From: Treponema sp. Marseille-Q4130
Lineage (GTDB): Bacteria; Spirochaetota; Spirochaetia; Treponematales; Treponemataceae
Length of the DNA stretch: 64,000 nt
Direction of reading: 5' to 3'
NCBI RefSeq assembly: GCF_014334325.1
Contig: NZ_JACSET010000003.1
Coordinates: forward strand, 1-64,000
Below are positions 8,200 to 15,656 of this stretch, in pieces. The notes below the pieces were generated by a model. It had not been told where the DNA came from. It did no database searches and worked only from the letters and a program-made list of their open reading frames with translations. The stretch's first letter is position 1. Each line of letters begins with the position of its first letter. The translations under genes and the position numbers were made by a program.

Positions 8200-9984
8200 A
8201 TGAAAAAATTCGCTTTTTTTAAGCGGACGGCAGCGGTGATGCTTGCAGCGTCACTGCTTTTTGTTTCTTGCGGCGGCGGAAGCAAATTCAAAGCGGGAAC
8301 CTATACCGGCGAGGGTACGGGTATGGGCGGTGCGCTCACAGTGCAGGTAAAGCTTTCCGGTTCGAAAATCGAATCGGTAACGGTGACGAAGCACAACGAA
8401 ACGCCCGGTATCAGCGATCCCGCGATCGAAAAGATTCCGGCGCAGATCGTCGCTTCTCAAAAAACGAACCTCGACGTTATCGGCGGATGTTCGATCACGA
8501 GCCGCGCGATTATGCAGGCAACGGATGCGGCGCTGAAGAGTGCGGGCGTCGATATCGAAAAGCTGAATGCAGCAACCGCTTCTTCTGCGGAAACGAAAGC
8601 GGCCGATGTTGAAAAGACGGCGGACGTTATCGTTGTCGGTGCGGGCGGCGCGGGTATGGCAGCCGGCGTTCAGGCAAATCAGGACGGCGCAACGGTCATC
8701 ATCATCGAAAAGACGGCACGCGTCGGAGGCGATACGATTATGGCCGGAGGTGCGCTGAACGCGGTCGATGAAGGCAGCGAAACGGCAAAAGCGAACAAGG
8801 ATTCGGTTGCGCTGCATTACAAGCAGACCTATGAGGGCGGCGACAAGCAGGGAGACCCCGCTTTGATCCACGTACTCACCGACAATGCGTGGAAAGGCGT
8901 CGAGTGGCTCAAATCGATGGGCATGGAATTCAAGCCCGGCACGTTTACGGTAACCGGCGGTTTGTGGCCTCGCGCGCATAAACCGGTAGACCCCGTCGGC
9001 ACGGGATTTTTCAAAACCTATAACCGCTATATCGATTCGCACGAGGGCATCGAAGTGATGCTCAATACGAAGGGCGAAAGCTTTATCGTCGAAAACGGTA
9101 AAGTCGTCGGCGTCAATGCGATCGGCGAAACGGGTAACAAAGTGACGCTCCGCGCGAAGAAGGGCGTAGTTCTTGCGACCGGCGGTTTTGCACGCAATGT
9201 CGAAATGCGCGAAAAATACAATAAACAGTGGCCGACGCTCGGTGCGAATATTCCTTCGACGAACCCGCCGAGTTCGACCGGCGACGGTTTTGCCATGCTC
9301 GAACCGCTTCACGCGCAGCTCGTGCAGATGGAAAACATCCAGCTCCTGCCGCTCGGCGATCCCCAAACGGGAAGCCTCTCCGGCAATATCGAAATGGATG
9401 TCGAACGCCGCATCTTTGTCAATAAAAACGGCGACCGCTTTGTCGATGAAGGCGCGAGGCGCGACGTTATGACAATGGCGCTGTTCCATCAGCCGGATAA
9501 CTATATGTGGATCGTACTCGATTCGCACTGCTATCCGACGGGCGACGAAAAAAACAATTTCAACGAATCCGCGAACGAACTCGTTGCGGCCGGCCGCGCG
9601 GTGAAGGCGAACTCCGTCGAAGAACTTGCAAAAGCGATGAACGTTCCCGCCGATCATCTGAAAGCGGCGCTCGACGATTTCAATAAACACGTCGCCGATA
9701 AATCGAAGGATGCGTTCGGCCGTACGCTTTATTCAACGCCGATCGACAAGCCGCCGTTCTATGCGGCTCCCCGCGTTCCGACGGTTCACCACACGATGGG
9801 CGGCGTCAAAATCGATACGGGCTGTCACGTGTACAACACCGACGGAAAAATCATTCCGGGCTTGTATGCGGCGGGCGAAGTTACCGGCGGCATACACGGT
9901 GCGAACCGCTTGGGCGGCAACGCGCTCACCGATACGGTCGTATTCGGACGCATCGCAGGTACGAACGCAGCGGCGGGCAAGTAA
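8200..9984 (+). CDS. Flavocytochrome c-like FAD reductase with N-terminal FMN-binding domain (lipoprotein)
   Basis: A 594-residue exported flavoprotein. It has a lipoprotein signal with Cys24, an FMN-binding domain (about 30-118), then an FAD-binding fumarate-reductase fold starting with VGAGGAG (147-152). Conserved substrate-binding residues are visible: Arg in EGARRDV, His530 in HHTMGG and Arg570 in GANRLGG. Homologues reduce fumarate, urocanate or similar enoates at the cell surface with electrons from quinol or Rnf/Nqr-type donors. The covalent-FMN motif is odd: DVIGGCS (92-98) where DxxSGAT is usual, so flavinylation by ApbE is uncertain. ATG 8200 has GGAGG upstream and a correct signal peptide. 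A paralogue lies at 28666. Substrate unknown. Confidence 0.88.
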   Translation: MKKFAFFKRTAAVMLAASLLFVSCGGGSKFKAGTYTGEGTGMGGALTVQVKLSGSKIESVTVTKHNETPGISDPAIEKIPAQIVASQKTNLDVIGGCSITSRAIMQATDAALKSAGVDIEKLNAATASSAETKAADVEKTADVIVVGAGGAGMAAGVQANQDGATVIIIEKTARVGGDTIMAGGALNAVDEGSETAKANKDSVALHYKQTYEGGDKQGDPALIHVLTDNAWKGVEWLKSMGMEFKPGTFTVTGGLWPRAHKPVDPVGTGFFKTYNRYIDSHEGIEVMLNTKGESFIVENGKVVGVNAIGETGNKVTLRAKKGVVLATGGFARNVEMREKYNKQWPTLGANIPSTNPPSSTGDGFAMLEPLHAQLVQMENIQLLPLGDPQTGSLSGNIEMDVERRIFVNKNGDRFVDEGARRDVMTMALFHQPDNYMWIVLDSHCYPTGDEKNNFNESANELVAAGRAVKANSVEELAKAMNVPADHLKAALDDFNKHVADKSKDAFGRTLYSTPIDKPPFYAAPRVPTVHHTMGGVKIDTGCHVYNTDGKIIPGLYAAGEVTGGIHGANRLGGNALTDTVVFGRIAGTNAAAGK

Positions 9985-10051
9985 TCGTCCGTTCTAAAAG
10001 CAGACCTTTCGGAAGGGCTTTGAAGTGCAGACGATAGTGTACAGGCGGCCC

Positions 10052-10086
10052 TCTCTTCGGGGAAGGCTGTTTTTGCGTACTTATCG
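10052..10086 (+). terminator. Weak candidate terminator after flavocytochrome gene
   Basis: Imperfect arms with ACAGGC...GGCTGT around CCCTCTCTTCGGGG are followed by TTTTT. Pairing is interrupted, so this is tentative. Confidence 0.3.
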
Positions 10087-10166
10087 ATTTCATGTGAAGT
10101 TCAAAAGCGGCGGCTGAAATATCGTCGCTGCTTTTGAATGCCGAGCCGTTTTTTATGGGAGGTTCT

Positions 10167-11051
10167 ATGAAAAAATTATACGGCGTTATTACCGCTATGA
10201 CGACGCCGTTTACTCAAGACAATAAAGTGGATGTCGTTGCGCTTGAAGAGCAGACCGAATTTTTAATTCAAAAAGGCATTCACTGTTTGTATCCGTGCGG
10301 TACGACGGGTGAAATGTTTTCGATGTCCGCCGAAGAGCGCGAACTCGTCGCCGAAACCGTCGTCAAAAAAGCCGCCGGCCGCGTAACGGTTTTCGTCCAC
10401 GTCGGTGCAATGTGTCAGGACTGTACGATCCGTCTTGCAAAACACGCGCACAGCATCGGTGCGGACGGCGTGGGTATCATTACGCCGGTGTTCTTCCATG
10501 TCGATGACCGCGCTATGGTCGAATATTATAAAACGGTATGTGCCGCGCTGCCGGACGATTTTCCCGTGTATGTATATGTGATTCCTCAGCTTGCGCACAA
10601 CGACATCGGGGCTGCGACGATGGAAGAGATCGCTTCCGCGTGTAAAAACGTCGTCGGTGTAAAATACAGTTTTGCCGATATGCGCCGGATAAACGAATAT
10701 CTGCAAGTGCGCGGAGGAAATTTTTCGGTTGTTCCCGGAGCGGACGATCTCTTTTTGCCCGCGCTGTCGTGCGGCTGCGACGGTACGGTGTCCGGTTGTT
10801 CGGGCCCGTTTCCGGAAGCTTTCGTCGACGTGTATAAAGCGTTTCAATCGGGCGATATTGCCGCGGCTCGGAAAGCGCAGGTTAAAGCAACGAAATTGGC
10901 GATGATTATGAAATGCGGCGCGAATATGTCCATATTCAAAAACATCTTAACGATGCGCGGTATTCGCGGCGGATATATGCGACGACCGCTTCTCGATTTG
11001 ACTGCCGAGCAGGTTGCGGAACTGAAAAAAGAAGTTGCATCGTATTTGTAA
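10167..11051 (+). CDS. Dihydrodipicolinate synthase/N-acetylneuraminate lyase family protein
   Basis: A 294-residue TIM-barrel Schiff-base aldolase of the DapA/NanA family. It shows GTTGE (45-49), the catalytic Tyr137 in YVIP and the Schiff-base Lys166 in VGVKYS. These enzymes add or remove pyruvate from aldehydes; which aldehyde is not clear, and the linked tricarboxylate-type permease suggests catabolism of a keto- or hydroxy-acid rather than lysine synthesis (inference). ATG 10167 has GGGAGG 4 nt upstream; an in-frame ATG at 10155 overlaps this site. The truncated TctA gene begins just 22 bp after the stop. Confidence 0.85.
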   Translation: MKKLYGVITAMTTPFTQDNKVDVVALEEQTEFLIQKGIHCLYPCGTTGEMFSMSAEERELVAETVVKKAAGRVTVFVHVGAMCQDCTIRLAKHAHSIGADGVGIITPVFFHVDDRAMVEYYKTVCAALPDDFPVYVYVIPQLAHNDIGAATMEEIASACKNVVGVKYSFADMRRINEYLQVRGGNFSVVPGADDLFLPALSCGCDGTVSGCSGPFPEAFVDVYKAFQSGDIAAARKAQVKATKLAMIMKCGANMSIFKNILTMRGIRGGYMRRPLLDLTAEQVAELKKEVASYL

Positions 11052-11073
11052 TTGCAAATACGGTGTAGAGTAT

Positions 11074-12306
11074 ATGGCTTTTTATGGAAAAGGCGGTCTC
11101 GCGCTCGGTATAAACGTCATCTATTCGTTTATCGGAGGGGTCTTTTCGACGCTGTGTCTTATTTTGTTTTCAACGCCGATCGCGAATTTCACCGTAACGT
11201 TCAATGCACCCGAATACTGTATGCTCGCGCTTTTCGGCCTTTCGATGATGATCGCCGTGTCGACCGGCAACGTGCTCAAGGGTACGATACTCGGCGTCGC
11301 GGGCATCCTGCTCAGCTGCGTGGGACTCGATCCTCTGCTTGCCGTGCCGCGATTTACTTTCGGTTCGGTCGACTTGCTTGCCGGCATTTCGTTTATCCCC
11401 GTTATGATCGGTATGTTCGGTATCGGCGAAGTGCTGTATCAGATGTATTCGCGGAACCGCGCGGAAGAAGCGGCGGAAATGAAAGCGCGGAAAGTCAATC
11501 TTGCGCTCGGCCGCGTTTTGCCGTCGTTTAAGGAATTCAAAGAACTCACAATACCGACGCTTATCGGTGCCGTTGAAGGAACGGTCATCGGCGCGATTCC
11601 CGCAGCGGGCGGCGACATCGCATCGATTATCTCGTGGGGCAATGCAAAAAAAATGAGTAAGCATCCCGAAGAATACGGAAAGGGGTCGATTGAAGGGCTC
11701 GCCGTTTCTTCGACCGCAAACAATGCGGTTATCGGCGGGGCGATGACGACGATGATGACGCTCGGTATTCCCGGAGATTCGGTTACCGCCATTCTTATCG
11801 GCTCTTTGACGATGTACGGCATGCAGCCGGGTTTGAAAATGTTTACTGAAAATGCCGACTTTACCGCAAAGATTATGCTGCTCATGCTGCTTGCGAACGT
11901 CGTTTTTTTGATCTTCGGCCTCGTTACCGCAAAAGCGTCCGCAAAAGTGCTGAATGTTTCGCAGCCGACCGTTTGGACGGCGGTATGTCTTTTGTGCGTC
12001 GTCGGCTCCTATGCGTTGAATAATAATTTTTTCGACGTCATCGTCATGTTTGCCGCTGCTCTTCTCGGTTTTGTATGCAAAGTATATGATTTCCCGACGG
12101 GCCCCTTTGTGCTCGGACTGCTCCTCGGCAATATGATGGAAGCGAATTTCCGCCGCGCGCTCGTAATGAGTCATGGCAATCTCATGACGTTCGTGCAGCG
12201 TCCCGTTTCCTGTGTGCTTTTGATCGCGACGATTCTTGCGTTCTCTTGGCCGGTTATTAAAAATATAATCGATGCGCGGAAGGGCAGTGCACGAAAGGCG
12301 GGATAA
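11074..12306 (+). CDS. Tripartite tricarboxylate transporter permease TctA, N-terminally truncated
   Basis: A 410-residue membrane protein clearly in the TctA family: FGSVDLLAGISFIPVMIGMFGIGEVL, the central AIPAAGGDIASIISW block, and GIPGDSVTAILIGSL (each recognisable by family memory). TctA proteins are normally near 500 residues. Here similarity starts at the equivalent of about residue 100-110, so the first helices and the usual N-terminal GxxPGLGP-type substrate loop are absent. TctB and the periplasmic TctC are not in the window. ATG 11074 has only a weak ribosome site. Probably a deletion that placed the tail of tctA right behind the lyase gene; likely non-functional unless a partner supplies the missing part. 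Confidence 0.75.
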   Translation: MAFYGKGGLALGINVIYSFIGGVFSTLCLILFSTPIANFTVTFNAPEYCMLALFGLSMMIAVSTGNVLKGTILGVAGILLSCVGLDPLLAVPRFTFGSVDLLAGISFIPVMIGMFGIGEVLYQMYSRNRAEEAAEMKARKVNLALGRVLPSFKEFKELTIPTLIGAVEGTVIGAIPAAGGDIASIISWGNAKKMSKHPEEYGKGSIEGLAVSSTANNAVIGGAMTTMMTLGIPGDSVTAILIGSLTMYGMQPGLKMFTENADFTAKIMLLMLLANVVFLIFGLVTAKASAKVLNVSQPTVWTAVCLLCVVGSYALNNNFFDVIVMFAAALLGFVCKVYDFPTGPFVLGLLLGNMMEANFRRALVMSHGNLMTFVQRPVSCVLLIATILAFSWPVIKNIIDARKGSARKAG

Positions 12307-12325
12307 GTGCGAGATTTTTTTATCG

Positions 12326-12356
12326 ACGGCTTCCTCAATGCGGGAAGCCGTTTTTT
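12326..12356 (+). terminator. Rho-independent terminator after tctA
   Basis: CGGCTTCC (12326-12333) pairs with GGAAGCCG (12343-12350), then TTTTTTATA. It closes the lyase/permease transcript. Confidence 0.88.
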
Positions 12357-12404
12357 ATACCGTGCCAGTTGAGTGAAAAAAAAGATAAACAGGAGGCTAA
12401 CAGT

Positions 12405-13082
12405 ATGAATAAAATGAAAGCGATGTTATTGTTTTTATTGTATGCCGCAGCACTGCGCGCATATTCTCTCCGGGCGCAAACAAATCAGACCACGGCAAAA
12501 ATCATTTCCGATTTTGTCAATAAAGATTTACCGGCAGGGAAAAAACTTTTTATACTTGAGATTGTACCGGGTAACTTTACAAATTCGGGGCATGATGAGT
12601 TTTTGGTTTCTTTTGATACGATGCGTAATGCCGATTTATACAGTAGAGGACTAGCTAAAAGCGTTGACAAAGCTAAGGTTTTTGTTATTGATAAAAATAA
12701 GGTCGTTGCTTCCTATTCGTTGGATAATTATGGAGCAGGTTACAAAGAAGATGGATTAGAAAAGATTTATTCGGGGTTATTAAAAATACCCATGCCGGAG
12801 CTGGGGCGATCCTGTGCCAACGGATGGGTCGGCGATTTCAACGGAACAGGACGCGATCAAATTTGTTTGTATGTAGCTAATGTTGTTCAATATCCGGTCA
12901 TATATGAATTTTTTAACGGTCAATTTAAGATGATATTGCCGTACGACGAATATGATTTCTGCTATATAATTTCAGCAGATAAGAAGAAGAAAAATATCAA
13001 ACTGAAAAAATATAAAGATGATCAAGGTTATACTGTTACTGTCAGATGGAACAGCGATAAACTGATGTACGAACAGGAATAA
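12405..13082 (+). CDS. Exported hypothetical protein with FG-GAP/VCBS-like motifs
   Basis: A 225-residue protein with an N-terminal signal peptide (hydrophobic FLLYAAALRAYSL, likely cleaved near RAQ). Two segments, GNFTNSGHDEFLVSF and GDFNGTGRDQICLY, follow the D-x-N-x-G-x-D/E pattern of FG-GAP/VCBS blades. Otherwise I do not recognise it. AGGAGG lies 8 nt before ATG 12405. It is AT-rich compared with its surroundings and pairs with the next gene in an island ending at the IS200 remnant, suggesting acquired material. Confidence 0.7.
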   Translation: MNKMKAMLLFLLYAAALRAYSLRAQTNQTTAKIISDFVNKDLPAGKKLFILEIVPGNFTNSGHDEFLVSFDTMRNADLYSRGLAKSVDKAKVFVIDKNKVVASYSLDNYGAGYKEDGLEKIYSGLLKIPMPELGRSCANGWVGDFNGTGRDQICLYVANVVQYPVIYEFFNGQFKMILPYDEYDFCYIISADKKKKNIKLKKYKDDQGYTVTVRWNSDKLMYEQE

Positions 13083-13143
13083 GGATTGCTGTTTTGCGGG
13101 CAGTTTTCGGATAATAAAATTCGGGTTATAATGAGGAGATAAA

Positions 13144-13773
13144 GTGATCGGCAGATTGAATATAAAAAAAATATTTTTCACATCAATTATATTGATCTAC
13201 CTATTTGTTATCACAGGTATGATGCCCAACAAAGATGCAGCCGACATTTCGCTCGAATTTAACAAAACGGAGCAAGAACCGGCTAATATTTTTCCACAAA
13301 AATTACTCGATTCGGAATACAAGCCCTCCCCTGCATTGCATGAATATGCGATGGAAGCGAACCGCCGTATCAACGATTTTTTTCAATATCTTGTTACAGG
13401 AAACACGGCGGATCGAAGTAAATCGTATATCGGTCATTGGATACTTGAAAATACCAACGGTGAAAGAAAAGGAAGCGGAGAATCGTCAGAGGGGCATGAA
13501 TGGGGTGCCGGATATGCCTGCGATATTTTATTGCAGAAAAATCAATTATTCTATAGCTGTGCCGGTGCCGATTCATATCTTTATTTTTCCGAAAGCGGCA
13601 ACGTATATATAAAGCCGCAATGGTATTATGGAATAATAAAACAAATAAAAATAATTAATAATTACATGTATCTTTACGTATTACAGGGTGATAAATGGAT
13701 ACTCGATCCCGTCCACGAAAACGGAGCGTATGGCTATGTAAAATACGGTTCCGTAAATATTACAATACCGTAA
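13144..13773 (+). CDS. Exported/membrane-anchored hypothetical protein
   Basis: A 209-residue protein starting with GTG 13144 (GAGGAG 5 nt upstream). A hydrophobic segment at about 9-26 (FFTSIILIYLFVITGM) is an uncleaved anchor or signal peptide; the rest is a polar domain with aromatic repeats (QLFYSCAGADSYLYF, YMYLYVLQGDKW) suggesting a beta-rich fold. Not recognised. AT-rich and probably co-transcribed with the gene 60 bp upstream. Confidence 0.65.
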   Translation: MIGRLNIKKIFFTSIILIYLFVITGMMPNKDAADISLEFNKTEQEPANIFPQKLLDSEYKPSPALHEYAMEANRRINDFFQYLVTGNTADRSKSYIGHWILENTNGERKGSGESSEGHEWGAGYACDILLQKNQLFYSCAGADSYLYFSESGNVYIKPQWYYGIIKQIKIINNYMYLYVLQGDKWILDPVHENGAYGYVKYGSVNITIP

Positions 13774-13865
13774 TAGAATAGTAATCTCGGTTGAAGCACC
13801 GGAAAATCGTCATGGCTGAAAACTATACTAATAAAATATACGGGACGGTTGTTTTTGGCGAAAGA

Positions 13866-14347
13866 TAGTCAACTACCACCACTAAAGGTGGTGGCTTGAA
13901 AAGAAGCGCTCAAAGCGGTTAGCCTAGCCTACGGCTACAGGCCTAATTGTTCCTGCAATTCGTCTTGTTGAAGATCGTCTTTCTCCTGTTCACGGATATA
14001 CTTCCGTATGCCTTCTTCATCAAGTCCCACCGTCGAAACAAAATACCCTCGTGCCCACATATGCTGCCCCGTAAAGTATCTTTGTCGTTCTCCATACCGC
14101 CTTGCTATATACAGGGCACTTTTACCCTTTATGTATCCCACCACCTGTGCAACCGAATATTCCAGCGATATCTCCATTAATATACGAAAATAATAAATAT
14201 TATTCGATGTCTTATAAAGCAAATAGGGCTTAGCCATATTCACCTCACTAAGATCGTAAACTACTTTATTTAAAGTGTTTACTTAAATTAGTAATTTGAA
14301 TCACGCTAAGCCCTACCTGTGTGGGTTTAGTAGTGTGCTAATTTCTT
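13866..14347 (-). mobile_element. Decayed IS200/IS605-type element
   Basis: End hairpins of the IS200 kind flank a tnpA remnant. At the low side GTCAACTACCACC begins a hairpin (ACCACC 13875-13880 with GGTGGT 13887-13892). At the high side CTAAGCCC...GGGTTTAG forms a hairpin at 14306-14330. The element lies directly 3' of tRNA-fMet. Element ends are approximate, since no empty site is available for comparison. Confidence 0.65.
13935..14237 (-). pseudogene. IS200-like transposase TnpA, internally deleted
   Basis: The C-terminal two thirds match Y1-type TnpA: VVGYIKGKSALYIARR, QHMWARGYFVSTVG and the catalytic-Tyr helix IRKYIREQE. The family is usually about 140-155 residues and needs an HUH metal motif near residue 60. 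Here only 100 residues remain and no HUH is present, so the middle has been lost and the protein should be inactive. GAGG precedes ATG 14237. It may now be a non-autonomous element moved in trans. Confidence 0.75.
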
Positions 14348-14369
14348 GTAACACAAGCAATCAGCAGTT

Positions 14370-14442
14370 TAGCGGGGGCAGGACTTGAACCTGCGGCCTC
14401 CGGGTTATGAGCCCGACGAGCTGCCAACTGCTCTACCCCGCG
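14370..14442 (-). tRNA. tRNA-fMet (CAT), initiator
   Basis: A complete 73-nt cloverleaf with anticodon CAT, the three consecutive G:C pairs of the anticodon stem (GGG/CCC) and GTTCAAGTC in the T arm. The first base pair is a C1-U72 mismatch, keeping the unpaired acceptor end that marks bacterial initiator tRNAs (C1-A72 in E. coli). CCA is not encoded. The decayed IS200 element begins about 25 bp beyond its 3' end. Confidence 0.93.
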
Positions 14443-14507
14443 TCGTATGTTTAGTTATAGTATTGCTTATCGGATAAATAGTCAAGAGTTCGTTCGCGGT
14501 ACACACG

Positions 14508-14575
14508 GAAATCAATTTTTAATGGGTAATGTGCTTTATCAATTTGTAATTGGTAATGTGTAATGGGTAATTATT
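14508..14575. repeat. Family D AT-rich dispersed repeat
   Basis: Near-identical, in inverted orientation, to 1770-1850 over about 70 bases, including the CACGGAAATCAATTT edge and the GTGCTTTATCAATTTG middle. Together with the adjoining family A units it makes an inverted pair with the 1.4-1.85-kb locus. Confidence 0.75.
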
Positions 14576-14613
14576 TGGAAAAGAGACACGATACGGCATG
14601 TGCCGTACATTAA

Positions 14614-14852
14614 GCGAAGTTCTCCGCGCAACTTGCAACGAGCGCGGAGCGCGAAGTTTCCCGCGCCACTTGCAACGAGCGCGGAGCGCGAAGTTTCCCG
14701 TGCCACTTACAACGAGCGCGGAGCGCGAAGTTCCCCGCGCCACTTGCAACGAGCGCGGAGCGCGAAGTTCCCCGCGCAACTTGCAACGAGCGCGAAGCGC
14801 GAAGTTTCCCGCGCCACTTGCAACGAGCGCGGAGCGCGAAGTTCCCCGCGCA
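14614..14852. repeat. 37-bp minisatellite array, about 6.4 copies (family A)
   Basis: GCGAAGTT recurs at 14614, 14651, 14688, 14725, 14762, 14799 and 14836, an exact 37-bp period. Units differ at a few sites (CCCC/TCCC, CACTTGC/CACTTAC/AACTTGC, GCGGAG/GCGAAG). There are no unique spacers, so this is a tandem repeat and not CRISPR. All six frames lack stops within the unit. It ends at CAGGAATTCTCAAGCGTCTCC, the inverted form of the leader seen at 290 and 1686. Confidence 0.9.
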
Positions 14853-15088
14853 GGAATTCTCAAGCGTCTCCGATAAAAGAAAAACTCGTCGAGCGTTTTC
14901 GACCCTCGACTTGCTCTTTCCTTATGCCGTATTTCACGGTATAATCAATACAGCTATGTACATTGAACGAAGCCGTGATAATTTTTTATCATTTCCGCTT
15001 TTTGCGTTGCAAAACACGGTTCGCGCGGTGATCGTGCTTCGGCAAAGCATCGCTGCGTGCGGCTCACATTATGTTATTCGAGGCTGCT

Positions 15089-15628
15089 ATGGCACAACTG
15101 AAAGGTTCAAAGACAGAAGAAAATCTCAAAACGGCGTTTGCGGGCGAATCGCAAGCTCACACGAAGTATCTCTATTTTGCAAGCAAAGCGCGCAAAGACG
15201 GATACGAACAGATTGCCGCACTGTTTGAAGAAACGGCGCATAACGAAAAAGAGCACGCAAAAATATGGTATAAGCTGCTCAACGGCGGTATCGGTACGAC
15301 GGCGGAAAATCTCAAAGCTGCTGCGGCCGGTGAAAATTACGAATGGACCGATATGTACGCCGAATTTGCGAAAGTTGCAAAAGACGAAGGTTTCGATAAA
15401 ATCGCGAAACTCTTCGAAGGCGTCGGGGCGATCGAAAAGACGCACGAAGAGCGTTATCGAAAACTGCTCAAAAATGTCGAAGACGGTCTCGTGTTTTCGA
15501 GAGACGATGATCGAATTTGGCAGTGCCGGAACTGCGGTCATATCGTCGTCGGAAAAAAAGCTCCCGACGTTTGTCCGGTATGCGCACATCCGCAAAGCTT
15601 TTTCGAAATCCGCGCTGAAAATTATTAA
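15089..15628 (+). CDS. Rubrerythrin
   Basis: A 179-residue peroxide-reducing diiron protein of anaerobes. The ferritin-like domain shows ligands in AGESQAH (E20), [10 protein letters not shown] (E53/H56) and [11 protein letters not shown] (about 113-123). The C-terminal rubredoxin-like domain carries C146xxC149 and C162xxC165. GAGG lies 5 nt before ATG 15089, which also gives the standard MAxLKG start; an upstream in-frame ATG (15071) does not. It detoxifies hydrogen peroxide in the cytoplasm using NAD(P)H-rubredoxin electrons (family knowledge). Confidence 0.95.
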   Translation: MAQLKGSKTEENLKTAFAGESQAHTKYLYFASKARKDGYEQIAALFEETAHNEKEHAKIWYKLLNGGIGTTAENLKAAAAGENYEWTDMYAEFAKVAKDEGFDKIAKLFEGVGAIEKTHEERYRKLLKNVEDGLVFSRDDDRIWQCRNCGHIVVGKKAPDVCPVCAHPQSFFEIRAENY

Positions 15629-15656
15629 TTAACGGAAAGCCGGTAATCGGGGGTAT

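Larger units (their letters stand above)
14443..15088. other. Repeat-filled intergenic region between tRNA-fMet and rubrerythrin
   Basis: Holds family D (14508-14575), the 37-bp array (14614-14852) and about 230 bp before rubrerythrin. That last part presumably has the rubrerythrin promoter, but no clear sigma-70 pair is visible to me. The frames that stay open across the array change phase every unit and are not genes. Confidence 0.65.

Noticed and set aside
8251-9690. A 479-codon minus-strand frame over the flavocytochrome gene
   Set aside because: Antisense shadow of a protein with clear FAD and FMN motifs.
9985-10166. Riboswitch or attenuator before the DHDPS-like gene
   Set aside because: No conserved aptamer pattern is recognisable; only a weak interrupted hairpin is present.
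14614-14852. Possible CRISPR array
   Set aside because: The units are contiguous 37-bp tandem copies with no unique spacers, and no cas genes are nearby.
14519-14944. Three long overlapping frames encoding Arg/Ala-rich repeats
   Set aside because: The 37-bp unit is not a multiple of three and has no stop in any frame, so every frame stays open. No start signals or protein-like composition.
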